Assembly (NCBI GenBank): GCA_028280635.1
Contig: JANQLM010000043.1
Coordinates: 62,001 to 126,000 of the forward strand
Source of the DNA: Halieaceae bacterium
Lineage (GTDB): Bacteria > Pseudomonadota > Gammaproteobacteria > Pseudomonadales > Halieaceae
DNA: 64,000 nt
Direction of reading: 5' to 3'
The translations under genes were made by a program, and so were the position numbers. Each line of letters starts with the position of its first letter. Within the stretch, counting starts at the first letter, position 1. Below the pieces are notes generated by a model, which was not told the origin of the DNA, searched no databases, and worked only from the letters and a program-made list of their open reading frames with translations. Shown here one piece after another: positions 25,489-37,183 of the stretch.

Positions 25489-25824
25489 ATGAGCCACCTC
25501 TACCTGGCTATCGCCATTGTCGCCGAGGTAATCGCCACCAGCGCCCTCAACGCCTCCAACGGGTTCAGCGAGCGCCTGCCCGGCGCTGTGGCTATTGTCG
25601 GCTATGGCATTGCCTTCTACTGCCTGTCACTGGTGCTGAAAACCCTGCCGGTCGGCATTGCCTACGCCATATGGTGTGGGTTGGGCATCGTCCTGATTTC
25701 CCTGGTAGGTGTCTTCTGGTTTGGCCAGGCACTGGATGGCGCCGCCTTCGCAGGTATCGGGCTGATTGTCGCGGGTGTGGCAATCATCAGCTTGTTCTCC
25801 GATACACTGGCCAGGACTCACTAG
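25489..25824 (+). CDS. SMR-family multidrug transporter (EmrE-like)
   Basis: 111 aa, 4 TM; AIVAEVIATSALNASNGF (conserved Glu), GIAYAIWCGLGIVLIS. Confidence 0.92.
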   Translation: MSHLYLAIAIVAEVIATSALNASNGFSERLPGAVAIVGYGIAFYCLSLVLKTLPVGIAYAIWCGLGIVLISLVGVFWFGQALDGAAFAGIGLIVAGVAIISLFSDTLARTH

Positions 25825-25834
25825 GAGCACAGGT

Positions 25835-26692
25835 ATGGAAGTCGGCACCGTTGCGGAAATCTGGCGCTACGCCGTCAAGAGCATGGGCGGCGAGCGCCTG
25901 CCTGCCACCGATATCGGTACAACGGGGCTGCCGGGTGACCGGGCCTGGGCCGTGCGAGACGAGGTGCGCGGCGGCATCCGCGGCGCCAAGAAACTGCCCG
26001 GCCTGATGCAGTTCCAGGCTGCCTACCCTTCGTCTCCCGCCGCCAGCGGTTCCAGCCCGGCCACCATCACACTCCCCAACGGCAGCACCGCAAACACCGC
26101 TGATGCAGACATCAATGAGCGTCTCAGCGCGGCCCTGGACCACGCCGTGTCGCTGTGGCCGCTGCTGCCTGCCAGTGCCCAGGACCACTACCGCCGGGGC
26201 GCACCGGACCAGGAAGATCTCGAGCAGGAATTGCGGGATATGTTTGGTCGCCAACCGGGCGAGCCGCTGCCAGACCTGGGGCTGTTCCCGCCGGAGCTGC
26301 TGGAATACGAATCCCCACCGGGCACATACTTTGATGCCTTCCCCATCCTCCTGCTGAGCACGGCGTCAATGGAGAGCCTGCGCGACACCTCGGATGCGGT
26401 GATCGACGTGCGCCGCTTCCGCCCCAACTTCCTGCTCGACATCCCCGGTGTCAGCGGGTTTCCCGAACAGGCCTGGCGGGGGCGCCGTCTCAAGCTGGGG
26501 GATGCGGTGCTCAACGTGACGGTGGAATGCCCGCGCTGCGTGATGACCACGCATGGCTTCGACGACCTGCCGCGGGACCCGGGCATTATGCGCACCCTGG
26601 TGCAGGAAGCCGGCGGCAACCTGGGCGTTTACGCCACGGTGGAGACGCCCGGCAGGGTGACGATGGGCGACAGCATCGAGCTACTGGACTGA
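25835..26692 (+). CDS. MOSC-domain protein
   Basis: ATG 25835; N-terminal WRYAVKSMGGERL; VECPRCVMTTHGFDDLPRDPGIMRTL. Confidence 0.9.
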   Translation: MEVGTVAEIWRYAVKSMGGERLPATDIGTTGLPGDRAWAVRDEVRGGIRGAKKLPGLMQFQAAYPSSPAASGSSPATITLPNGSTANTADADINERLSAALDHAVSLWPLLPASAQDHYRRGAPDQEDLEQELRDMFGRQPGEPLPDLGLFPPELLEYESPPGTYFDAFPILLLSTASMESLRDTSDAVIDVRRFRPNFLLDIPGVSGFPEQAWRGRRLKLGDAVLNVTVECPRCVMTTHGFDDLPRDPGIMRTLVQEAGGNLGVYATVETPGRVTMGDSIELLD

Positions 26693-26696
26693 GTTC

Positions 26697-27068
26697 ATGC
26701 CCTGCCACTCCCCCGCCCTGTTTTGCTCACTGGCCGGCGTCGCTGCGCTGGCATTGTTGGCGGGCTGCACTACGGGCGGCTCCAGCGGCGATCTGATATA
26801 CGGCACTCCGGCACGGATCGTGGCGGTGGAACCGGCACCCCCGGGTAGCGAACCGGCTGCGGCCAAAACAGCGCCCGCCAGCATCTATACCCTGCGCACC
26901 CGGGTCGGTGAGGAACTGCGCACCACCAGCCGCCTGGCCTTCGCACCCGGCGACTGCGTCATCCTCTGGCATGGACTGCGCACCTTTGTGCAGCCCGGTG
27001 ACCCCTTCAACTACCTCGGCGGCGATTTGCGACCCTACGACGCCTGCGTGGCTCCTCGGGGCGAGTAG
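26697..27068 (+). CDS. Small lipoprotein
   Basis: Lipobox LALLAGC. Confidence 0.7.
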   Translation: MPCHSPALFCSLAGVAALALLAGCTTGGSSGDLIYGTPARIVAVEPAPPGSEPAAAKTAPASIYTLRTRVGEELRTTSRLAFAPGDCVILWHGLRTFVQPGDPFNYLGGDLRPYDACVAPRGE

Positions 27069-27094
27069 CCTGGCGGCACCACCCGCCGTTCGGG

Positions 27095-27487
27095 CTAGCC
27101 TGAAGCGCTGGCAGCGAACAGGCTGGGAAACAGGGCCGGCAGAAACACTATCAGGCCAATCAGCGCCGCCACCAACGCGGCGATCAGCACGGCAGCAGCC
27201 GCCACGTCTTTGGCCTTGGCAATCAATGGGTGCTGCTCGGGAACGGCCGCATCGGCCAGGTATTCCAGGGCGGTGTTCAGCGCCTCGGCGATCCATACCA
27301 GGGCGATGGCCAGCAGCAGCGCGACCCAGTCTCCGCGCGCAAGCTGAAGCCAGGCGGCCAGGCCGAGCGCCAGGCCGGTGGCAAGCAGATGGATGCGGGT
27401 GTTGTGCTGGTGGCGTAGCAGCTCAGCCAGGCCGCGCAGCGCGTACCTGAAACTCGCGAGCCGGTCGGCAAGACGGAAGCGGCTCAC
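27095..27487 (-). CDS. dgkA: Diacylglycerol kinase
   Basis: 130 aa; RYALRGLAELLRHQHNTRIHLLATGLALGLA..EALNTALEYLAD..AKDVAAAAVLIA. Confidence 0.92.
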   Translation of the reverse strand: MSRFRLADRLASFRYALRGLAELLRHQHNTRIHLLATGLALGLAAWLQLARGDWVALLLAIALVWIAEALNTALEYLADAAVPEQHPLIAKAKDVAAAAVLIAALVAALIGLIVFLPALFPSLFAASASG

Positions 27488-28050
27488 TCGCGGGACATAT
27501 ACCGCACTTCCTGGGTGTTGACCTTGATACGCTCGCCCACCTCCAGGTATTCAGGCACCTGCACCACCAGGCCGGTGGAGCAGGTGGCGGGCTTGGTGCG
27601 GGCCGAGGCCGAGGCGCCTTTCATTGCCGGTGCGGTTTCCACGATTTCCAGCACCACCGACTGTGGCAGCTCAACGCCGATAAGGGCGCCGTCGACCAGC
27701 ATGCCCATAATGCCCGCCAGGCCGTCAGTGATGAACTGGGCCTGTTCGCCCAGGCTCTCTGTGGACAGGTTGTACTGGCTGTAGTCTGCCTCGTCCATGA
27801 ACACAACATCGTCACCGTCCATGTAGGAGTACTGAAGCTGGCGGCGTTCCAGGTCGATATCGCCCAGCATGTCCTCACCCTTGTAGGTCTCGTCCAGCTT
27901 CTGCTTGGTGCGGGCGTTGTTGAAGCGCACCTTGTACAGGGTGTTGGCGCCGCGGGATGAGGGCGCCTTCACGTCAATGTTGATGACGATATAGGGCTCG
28001 CCGTTGATCTCGACGACGCCGCCGCGCTTCAGCTCACTGGCCTTGGGCAT
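27484..28050 (-). CDS. yeiP: Elongation factor P-like protein YeiP
   Basis: 188 aa; EF-P fold, MPKASELKRGGVVEINGEPYIVINIDVKAPSSRGANTLYK. Confidence 0.93.
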   Translation of the reverse strand: MPKASELKRGGVVEINGEPYIVINIDVKAPSSRGANTLYKVRFNNARTKQKLDETYKGEDMLGDIDLERRQLQYSYMDGDDVVFMDEADYSQYNLSTESLGEQAQFITDGLAGIMGMLVDGALIGVELPQSVVLEIVETAPAMKGASASARTKPATCSTGLVVQVPEYLEVGERIKVNTQEVRYMSRE

Positions 28051-28080
28051 GGGGTTTCCTTGTGTGAATACGGGTGGCTG

Positions 28081-29954
28081 TCAGGGCGCCAGGCAAACCA
28101 GGCAGTGGGCGTACACGCCGCGCGGGTCGTCCAGGTTTTCCAGCACGGACATACCCGCCTGCAGCGGCACGCTCCAGCTCTTCAGGGCCCGCTGCCAGTC
28201 CTGCATCGGCAGGCCACCCAGGGCCTGGTGGGCATTGCCCGCCAACTGGCGCAGGAACATCTCGCGCGGGCCGGGCGCTTCTTCAAACAGCACCGAGGTG
28301 TAATCACCCTCTTCAAGGCCCGCCAGTTTCGCGGCGGCCTTCACCGCGTCGCGGCCGTCGCCCAGTGCATCCACCAGGCCCAGCTCCCGGGCGTAGCCAC
28401 CCAGGAAGACGCCGCCATTGGCCAGGCCCCGAACGTCGTCCTCGGGCAGCTCCCGGCCCTGGCTCACCACGTCGACAAATAGGCGATGGAAATGATCCAC
28501 CGAGGCCTGCACCGTACGACTCACCTGGGGTTGGATTGGACGGTCGGGACGGAACGCGCCGGCGACGTCCGTGGTACCGACCCCGTCGGTGCTGATACCG
28601 GCCCGGTCCAGGACCTTTTCAAAGGTCGGGAAGGCGGCAAACACGCCGATGGAGCCGGTCAGGGTGGTGGGCGTCGCGAGAATCTCATCCGCTGCCGCCG
28701 CAATCCAGTAGGCCCCGGAGGTGGCGATACTGCCCATGGAGACCACCACCGGTTTGCCGGCGCGGCGGGCTTCCAGCACTTTCTGGCGAATCACTTCGGA
28801 GGCGAAGGTGCCGCCACCGCCACTGTCCAGCCGCAGCACGATGGCGGCAATGCTGGGGTCGGCGACGGCGTCTTCAATCAGCGGCCCCAGGGTGGCGGAG
28901 CCGATGGTGCCCGCAGGCTGCTCCCCGCCCATAATGGTGCCGCGACCGACGATAGTGGCAATCTGCGGTTTGCTGCCGAGGCCCGCCAGCGGTGGACGCT
29001 TGCGCGCCAGGTAGCGTTCGAACTCGATGGCCTCGTAGAAGCCCTCGTCATTGCTGGCGCCGACAATACCGGCGATATACTCATTGGCCTCGCTGTGCTG
29101 CATGACCCGGTCCACCAGCCCGCTGGCCAGGGCGGTGGCTGCGAGATCGCCGCCGTTGTCCTCGACGATGTCGGCAAAATTGTTGACGTAGTCATTGATG
29201 GTGCCGGCATCCAGCTCGCGACGGGCTTCCACCCTGCCGGTGTAGTGGCCCCAGGCGCCATCCAGCCAGCGACGGCTGATGGCTTTCTCGCCGTCTGACA
29301 TGTTATTGCGCTGAAAGGGCTCGGCGATGGATTTGAACTGGCCGGCCTTGAACACATGCACGTTGACCGAGAACTTCTCCAGGGCGTCGGCAAAGTACCA
29401 CTGGTAGTTGGCAAAACCTTCCAGCAACACGCTGCCCATGGGGTGAATAATCAGCTCATCGGCCTCACTGGCCAGCAGGTACTGGGACTGGCTGAGGCTG
29501 TCGTTCCAGGCGATCACCGGCTTGCCGGCGGCACGGAATTCCTCGAGGGCGGTGGCCACTTCGCTGGTCTTGCTGGTGCCGATGCCGAACAGCTGGTCCA
29601 GTTCCATCACCAGGGCAGAGATCTTCGGGTCGTCCTTGGCCAGCAGGATGGCGTCGATCATATCGCCCAGCAGCACTTCCCGTTCCTGGGGGGCCTGGTC
29701 GCTGAGCAGCACTTCCAGCGGCTCCACAAAGGTCTTCTGGTCCACCACGGTACCCACCGGGTTCAGCAGCAGCGCCGCGGTGTCCGGCAGGGGCTCGGGC
29801 GTGGTGTCCTGGAAGGCCCAGATAATCAGGAAAATAATCAACAAAAACAGGATGTTGGAGAGGGCCAGCCGAATTTTGGTCAAACCGGTCCAGAGGGTGC
29901 CGAGTACGTGGCGTACCGGCCCTGGCCTGTCTTCCAATCGGCGCTCGATATCGC

Positions 29955-29958
<4 letters not shown>
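28081..29958 (-). CDS. sppA: Signal peptide peptidase SppA, 67K type
   Basis: 625 aa; LRLDSGGGGTFASEVIRQKV..GKPVVVSMGSIATSGAYWIAAAADEI. Confidence 0.95.
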
Positions 29959-31289
<1,331 letters not shown>

Positions 31290-31374
31290 TGCTAGGCGTC
31301 TACGTGGTCCTTGGGGCGGCGGATTATACCAAGCTGGACACCGGTACACGGCAAACATGCCATAATGTGGCGCC

Positions 31375-32661
31375 ATGGACGCCCGCAGCCAACAGCGCTC
31401 CGTCGTCGACCGCCTCCAGGAATTGCGGGGCGACCTGCTGCCCTGGAGCCGTTACATCTGGTCCCGTTTCGTCGATGACGGCTGCAATCGCAGTGCGGCG
31501 GCGCTGACCTATATGAGCCTGTTTGCGCTGGTGCCGCTGATCACGGTGATGTTCGCCATCCTCTCGGCCATCCCCGATCTGCAAACCCGCGCCGCCGACC
31601 TGCAGGACCTGCTGTTCGACAACCTGTTCCCGGAAGGCAGCGGCACCGACACCATCTCCCGCGTCAAGGACCAGGTCAGCGATGCTCTCTCGAGCTTCTC
31701 CCAGCAGGCCCAGAACCTCAGCGGCCCCGGTGTGGGCGTGCTGATCGTGACCGCGGTGCTGATGCTGCGCAATGTGGAGAGCACCTTCAACCGCATCTGG
31801 CGCACCCGCGCCAACCGCAGCCCGATTTCCAGCTTCCTGCTGTACTGGGCGGTGCTGAGCCTGGGTCCGATCCTCATTGGCCTGGCCCTGGGCAGCAGCA
31901 CCTACCTGGGCATCACCGACCGATTTTTTCAAGAGTACGACGTGATCGGCGTCAGCCGACTGTTCTTCTCGCTGGCGCCGCTGCTGCTGTCAGCCCTGGC
32001 TTTCAGCCTGCTGTATGCGGCGGTGCCCAACTGCCGGGTGAACATCCAGCACGCGCTGTTAGGCGGCCTGATCACCGCGGTGGCGTTCAATATTGCCCGC
32101 TGGGGCTTCGGCAAACTGATTGCCAAGTCCAGCTACACCGCCATCTACGGCGCCTTTGCTGCCTTCCCGCTGCTGTTGCTGTGGATCTACCTGTCCTGGA
32201 ACATCGTACTGGCGGGCTCGGTAATCGTGCATTCCCTCTCGACCTTCCGCTACGAATCCAGCGGGAACGTGCCGCCGCTGTTGAAAGCGCTGGTGGTGCT
32301 GGAGTTGCTGTGGGAAAACTACCAAAGCGGCAAAACCATCAGCGAGTTCGACCTGGTGCGTACCGCCAACCAGCGCCACGCCCAACTCGACAGCAACACC
32401 TGGACCACCCTGCGGGACCTGTTCCTGCAGCGGCGTCTGGTGGTGGTCGACGAGCGCGGCCGCTACCTGCTGGCGCGCGACCTCAACCAGGTGCAGTTCT
32501 GGCAGCTCAAGGAGTGGGTTACCGGTGAGATAGCCCTGGAAGACATGCAACTGGCCGAGGTGGAAGGCTGGCGCGCGGAGGCCCAGGAGCTGTTGAAGTC
32601 CCAGCGCGGCCAGCAGCGCGACCTGCTCTCCCTCAGCCTGGCGGAGCTGTTCTCCCGGTGA
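31375..32661 (+). CDS. YihY/BrkB-family inner membrane protein
   Basis: 428 aa; FVDDGCNRSAAALTYMSLFALVPLITVMFAILS. Confidence 0.94.
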   Translation: MDARSQQRSVVDRLQELRGDLLPWSRYIWSRFVDDGCNRSAAALTYMSLFALVPLITVMFAILSAIPDLQTRAADLQDLLFDNLFPEGSGTDTISRVKDQVSDALSSFSQQAQNLSGPGVGVLIVTAVLMLRNVESTFNRIWRTRANRSPISSFLLYWAVLSLGPILIGLALGSSTYLGITDRFFQEYDVIGVSRLFFSLAPLLLSALAFSLLYAAVPNCRVNIQHALLGGLITAVAFNIARWGFGKLIAKSSYTAIYGAFAAFPLLLLWIYLSWNIVLAGSVIVHSLSTFRYESSGNVPPLLKALVVLELLWENYQSGKTISEFDLVRTANQRHAQLDSNTWTTLRDLFLQRRLVVVDERGRYLLARDLNQVQFWQLKEWVTGEIALEDMQLAEVEGWRAEAQELLKSQRGQQRDLLSLSLAELFSR

Positions 32662-33104
32662 GATACGTGGCCATCCTGGCGCTGGCAGTACTCGGCGCCT
32701 GCAGCCCTGGCGCGCCCGACGGGGTGCTCGGGGCACCGGCCCTGGCCGGGAACTGGACCGTCATCAACTACTGGGCTATCTGGTGTGGGCCCTGCCGCGA
32801 GGAAATCCCTGAACTCAACCGCCTGGCCTTCAGCAGCAGCGAACTGGACGTCTACGCGGTGAATTTTGACGAGGTCCAGGGTGAAGAACTGCGGACCCAG
32901 GCGGCGGACCTGGATATCCAGTTTCCGCTGCTGGCCACCGACCCGGGGCCCCGGCTGGGCCTGGTGCGTCCCACCGTGTTGCCCACCACCGTGATTCTCA
33001 ACCCGGCGGGTGAGGAGATCACCCGTCTGATCGGCCCGCAGACCGAGGCCTCGCTACGCAACGAGCTGAGGCTGGCGCAGGAGGCCGCCACCCCGTCGCC
33101 CTAG
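32658..33104 (+). CDS. TlpA-like thioredoxin-fold lipoprotein
   Basis: Lipobox LGACS; WAIWCGPCREEIPELN. Confidence 0.9.
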   Translation: MRYVAILALAVLGACSPGAPDGVLGAPALAGNWTVINYWAIWCGPCREEIPELNRLAFSSSELDVYAVNFDEVQGEELRTQAADLDIQFPLLATDPGPRLGLVRPTVLPTTVILNPAGEEITRLIGPQTEASLRNELRLAQEAATPSP

Positions 33105-33160
33105 CTTTGCCAAAACACCGCAGCCAATAACGCATTCAAAAAAAACAAGGACACGCAGCC

Positions 33161-33859
33161 ATGCTGACCCTGCACCAGTACAACCAGTCGCCTTTCAACC
33201 AGAAGATCCAGCGCATGCTCAATTACAAGGGTGTGGCTTTTGAAGAGATTTACTGGCGCATCGCCGAGCGGGGCAAGGTGCTCAAGGTAAGCCCCTCGGG
33301 CAAGCTGCCGGCGCTGGAGCACAACGGTAAGGTGGTGGTGGATTCCACCGACATGGCCTACTACATCGAGACTGCCTTTCCGCAGCGGCCGTTGATTCCC
33401 GAGGACCCCAAGCTGCGCGGCCTGCTGCACGCCATCGAGGACTGGGCCGACGAGAGCCTGTACTTCTACGAGATGGTGCTGCGCTTTACCACCGAAGGGA
33501 ATACCGAGAAGAATGTCCCGAAGCTCATAGAAAACGAGGCGCCCGCCCTGCGCTGGCTGCTGAAGCGGATCATTCCCCGGCTGCTGCGCAAGGCCACCGC
33601 CAACCAGGGCATCGGCCGCAAAAGCCGCGAGCAGCTCAGCATCGATACCCGCCGCCATATCGAGGCAGTGGCCAATATGTTAGGCCAGGACGACTGGCTG
33701 TTGGACAATCGCTTGACCCTGGCAGACCTGGCGGTTTATGCCATGTTCCAGTGTTTCCGCGATGCGGATTTCGTGGCCGCCATGCTTGATGAGTACCCGG
33801 CGGTCACCGCCTGGATGGCGCGCATCGAGACGGAAACCAGCACCCGGGCCCAGGAGTGA
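33161..33859 (+). CDS. Glutathione S-transferase family protein
   Basis: 232 aa; LHQYNQSPFNQKIQRML..SGKLPALEHNGKVVVDSTDMAYYIE. Confidence 0.9.
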   Translation: MLTLHQYNQSPFNQKIQRMLNYKGVAFEEIYWRIAERGKVLKVSPSGKLPALEHNGKVVVDSTDMAYYIETAFPQRPLIPEDPKLRGLLHAIEDWADESLYFYEMVLRFTTEGNTEKNVPKLIENEAPALRWLLKRIIPRLLRKATANQGIGRKSREQLSIDTRRHIEAVANMLGQDDWLLDNRLTLADLAVYAMFQCFRDADFVAAMLDEYPAVTAWMARIETETSTRAQE

Positions 33860-33892
33860 GTGCATGGGCCGCCAAACGGAGGAGAGCGGGAC

Positions 33893-35002
33893 ATGAGTGA
33901 AGAACTGACTGCGGCTGAGATCGAGGAAAAAGTCGCCAGCGGCGCCGCCTGGGAGGAGTTCTGCGAACAGCTCAAGGGGCTGGGCAGCTTTATCACCGAT
34001 GATCGCACCCCCATCGACGCCTTCAACCGCGCCGAGGGCTTTCGCTACCTCACCCGGCTGCTGCGCAACAGCCTGGAGGGCGTGATTGAAAGCGGCAGCG
34101 CCGAGTACCCGGTGATGCGCGGGCTGGGCAATATGGTAAAGCTGGGGGCGGACAACCCGGACAATATGTACCTCGGCGCCACCATCCACGGCGACTACGA
34201 GTACCGGCTGCGCGGCACCCGGGGCAGTGTGTTCTACCTGAGCTTCGCCTCGATTTCCGGTGGCTACGGCGCGGATGGCACCATGATCACCGACGGCTTC
34301 CTGGACAGCAACAGTCTGCAGGTGGAGCCCGACGGCAGCTTCGAGATTATCCTCAGCCAGCGGGAACAGCCGGGCAACTGGCTGCCGCTGACAGGGAAAA
34401 CCCGCTCGCTGAACATCCGCCAGACTTTCCTGGACCGCGCCACCGAGCGCCCTGCCCAGATCGATATCGAGCGCCTCGGCGAGGCGGCCACCCCGCCGCC
34501 CTACTCCGCCGAGGAGCTTTACAAGCACCTGCAGCGCATCAACGGCAACCTGCATGGCACCGTCAAACTGTTCGCTGACTGGACCGACAGCCTCAAACCC
34601 GCCATGAACGCCCTGCCCCCAGCGGACCAGGCTTATTGCCAGTCCATCGGCGGCGACCCCAATATCTTCTACTTTCATGCCCACTGGGCCCTGGCCGATG
34701 ACGAGGCCCTGGAGATCCGGGCTCCGGTCATTCCCGAGTGCCAGACCTGGAATTTCCAGTTGGACAACTACTGGATGGAGTCCCTGGACTACCGCTACCA
34801 CCGGATTACCGTGAATAAGCACACCGCCCGCTACGCAGACGATGGCAGCGTGGTACTGTACGTCGCAGCGAAGGACCCGGGCGTCGGCAACTGGATCGAC
34901 ACCGCGGGCCATACCGACGGGACCATGTGCTGGCGCTGGATCGGCGCTGACGAACACCCGGGCCTCGAGACCCGGGTGGTAAAACGGGAGGAGATTTGTT
35001 GA
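33893..35002 (+). CDS. DUF1214-domain protein
   Basis: ATG 33893; C-terminal FQLDNYWMESLDYRYHRITVNKHTARYADDGSVVLYVAAKDPG..NWIDTAGH. Confidence 0.85.
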   Translation: MSEELTAAEIEEKVASGAAWEEFCEQLKGLGSFITDDRTPIDAFNRAEGFRYLTRLLRNSLEGVIESGSAEYPVMRGLGNMVKLGADNPDNMYLGATIHGDYEYRLRGTRGSVFYLSFASISGGYGADGTMITDGFLDSNSLQVEPDGSFEIILSQREQPGNWLPLTGKTRSLNIRQTFLDRATERPAQIDIERLGEAATPPPYSAEELYKHLQRINGNLHGTVKLFADWTDSLKPAMNALPPADQAYCQSIGGDPNIFYFHAHWALADDEALEIRAPVIPECQTWNFQLDNYWMESLDYRYHRITVNKHTARYADDGSVVLYVAAKDPGVGNWIDTAGHTDGTMCWRWIGADEHPGLETRVVKREEIC

Positions 35003-35739
35003 AAGGGAGATGCTGGATTGCCATGGCGGCGGCGCTCATGGTGTCGGGCGCACCGGTCTGGGCCCAGAGCACGGTCTATGGCGACACGCGCCTGCAGGCC
35101 TACCTGGGGGTCATGGAGCTGGATGACCAGACCGGGGAGCTGCAGGTAGACCTGGGGGAAGGTGACGCGGGCGACGCAGTGGAAATCGACTTCGCCAACC
35201 TGCTGTATTTCGGTGTCGATGGCGAGACGCCCATGAACACGCCCAACAGCGGTTTCGAATGGGGGGTCAACGCGGGTATCAGCATAGGCTGGGAAGGCGG
35301 CGACACGGAATTTGCCGGCCGCGTCAACGAAGGCGGCGGTACCGTGGCCTTCAGGATCGACAACGACATGCTGGTGATCGAGGGCCACATAGGCCCCTAC
35401 CTGCGCACCCATATTGGCGAGAAAATCGACTTCTACCTGGGCGGCGGCCCGGCCATCATCTATGCCGAGCACGACGTGGATGACGGTGACAACGATCCGG
35501 ACGTATCACCCAGCGCCCTGACAACCACCGGCGGCACGATCATCCTCGGTGACGACAGCTCGTCGGACACCGTCATCGGTATCTATGCCCGGGCAGGGCT
35601 GGAGTTCGACATGGGCGGCGGTCGTAGCTGGGGCCTGGGGGTGAAATACCTGGGCGCGGAGATGGACTTCAACGACACCGTCGGCGAGTTCGACCTCGAG
35701 GGCTACTCGATCATGCTTACCTATTCGGCCTGGTACTAG
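34996..35739 (+). CDS. Outer-membrane beta-barrel protein
   Basis: Signal peptide, amphipathic strands, C-terminal aromatic; 4-codon overlap with previous ORF. Confidence 0.7.
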   Translation: MLKGRCWIAMAAALMVSGAPVWAQSTVYGDTRLQAYLGVMELDDQTGELQVDLGEGDAGDAVEIDFANLLYFGVDGETPMNTPNSGFEWGVNAGISIGWEGGDTEFAGRVNEGGGTVAFRIDNDMLVIEGHIGPYLRTHIGEKIDFYLGGGPAIIYAEHDVDDGDNDPDVSPSALTTTGGTIILGDDSSSDTVIGIYARAGLEFDMGGGRSWGLGVKYLGAEMDFNDTVGEFDLEGYSIMLTYSAWY

Positions 35740-35882
35740 TTAGCCAGGTTTGTGCCCTGGCTCCGGTGCGCCGGGTGGTTGAGGACTCGTGAACGGTTGC
35801 GCAGCAGCCTTTTGCCTGGGTGCAGACCGCAACCGTTCAGCCAGGCCGCCGCGCTTCCCAGCCCCGGTCCAGCGTGAGCACA

Positions 35883-35910
35883 AAAAAAACCGGCCCCAGA
35901 AGGGGCCGGC
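35883..35910 (-). terminator. Rho-independent terminator reading leftward
   Basis: CCGGCCCC-AGAA-GGGGCCGG with A-tract on the left (T-tract on minus strand). Confidence 0.75.
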
Positions 35911-36160
35911 AACCATACTCTCTTTGCTCGAATGAGCTTCAGGGGACATGAATGGAGGTGCGGCGGGAGTAACGTGATTCCGGGGTCAGAATCTCACCGC
36001 CCCTGCCATTGATTAAATAGACCCCCGTGATCCGGGAAAGTTCCACCGGTATTGGGAATTTCCGCGGCGCGTCGCAAATCCCCCTGCAGGCCCCGAAAAC
36101 CCTCCTATAATGGGGGCCTACCGCTCTTGCAGCACCATCAGAAAACCGGGGGCCCGCACT

Positions 36161-37138
36161 ATGTCCAATATCTATGAAAACATCGCTGTCACCATCGGCA
36201 AAACCCCGCTGGTGAAGATCAACCGCATCAGCGACGGCAACATTCTCGCCAAGCTGGAGAACCGCAACCCCGCCATGTCGGTGAAGTGCCGCATCGGCAC
36301 CAGCATGATTGTGGCCGCCGAGGAAGACGGCAGCCTCAAGCCCGGCATGGAGATTGTCGAACCGACCAGCGGCAATACCGGGATTGCGCTGGCCTTCGTG
36401 GCGGCGGCCAAGGGCTACGACTGCACCCTGGTGATGCCCCACACCATGAGCCTGGAACGCCGCAAGCTGATGGTAGCGCTGGGCGCCAACATTGTTCTCA
36501 CCGACGGGGCGCTGGGTATCCCGGGCTCCATGGCCAAGGTGGAGGAACTGGCCGCCGCCGACCCGGAGCGCTACTTCCTGCCCAAGCAGTTCGAAAACCC
36601 CGCCAATCCCGCGATTCACGAACACACCACCGGTCCGGAGATCTGGGATGACACCGACGGAAAGATTGATGTGCTGGTCAGCGGCGTGGGCACCGGCGGT
36701 ACGCTTACCGGGATTTCGCGCTACATCAAGCAGACCAGGGGTAAAGCCATCACCACGGTGGCGGTGGAGCCGGACACCTCAACCATGATTCGCGCCGCCA
36801 TGGCGGGCGAGGAGCCCGAGCACGCCCCGCATAAAATCCAGGGCATCGGCGCCGGCTTTGTCCCCAGGAACCTCGATCTCGACATGGTCGACCAGGTGGA
36901 AGCGGTGAGCAGCGAAGACGCCATGGGCTGGGCCCACCGGCTGATGCAGGAAGAAGGCATTCTTGCCGGTGTTTCCTGCGGCGCGGCCATGGCGGTGGCC
37001 GACAGGGTATCCCGGCAGCCGGAGCACCAGGGCAAGACGATCGTGGTGATCCTGCCGGATTCCGGCGAGCGCTACCTGTCAGCGCCGCTGTTCGAGGGCC
37101 GCTTCAGCGACAACGAGATGGTCCAGGCCATCGCCTAG
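36161..37138 (+). CDS. cysK: Cysteine synthase A
   Basis: ATG 36161; [53 protein letters not shown]. Confidence 0.96.
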   Translation: MSNIYENIAVTIGKTPLVKINRISDGNILAKLENRNPAMSVKCRIGTSMIVAAEEDGSLKPGMEIVEPTSGNTGIALAFVAAAKGYDCTLVMPHTMSLERRKLMVALGANIVLTDGALGIPGSMAKVEELAAADPERYFLPKQFENPANPAIHEHTTGPEIWDDTDGKIDVLVSGVGTGGTLTGISRYIKQTRGKAITTVAVEPDTSTMIRAAMAGEEPEHAPHKIQGIGAGFVPRNLDLDMVDQVEAVSSEDAMGWAHRLMQEEGILAGVSCGAAMAVADRVSRQPEHQGKTIVVILPDSGERYLSAPLFEGRFSDNEMVQAIA

Positions 37139-37160
37139 ACGGGGCCATAAAAAGGGGTGT

Positions 37161-37183
37161 AAAAAGGGATCAGAGCCCTTTTT
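37161..37183. terminator. Bidirectional rho-independent terminator between convergent genes
   Basis: AAAAAGGG-ATCAGAG-CCCTTTTT. Confidence 0.8.

Noticed and set aside
25489-25824. SMR gene as a qacE-type class 1 integron cassette
   Set aside because: No attC, sul1 or 3'-conserved segment; the protein is a chromosomal EmrE-like sequence
33680-34957. 425-aa antisense ORF opposite the DUF1214 gene
   Set aside because: Shadow frame; the plus-strand product has a recognisable domain
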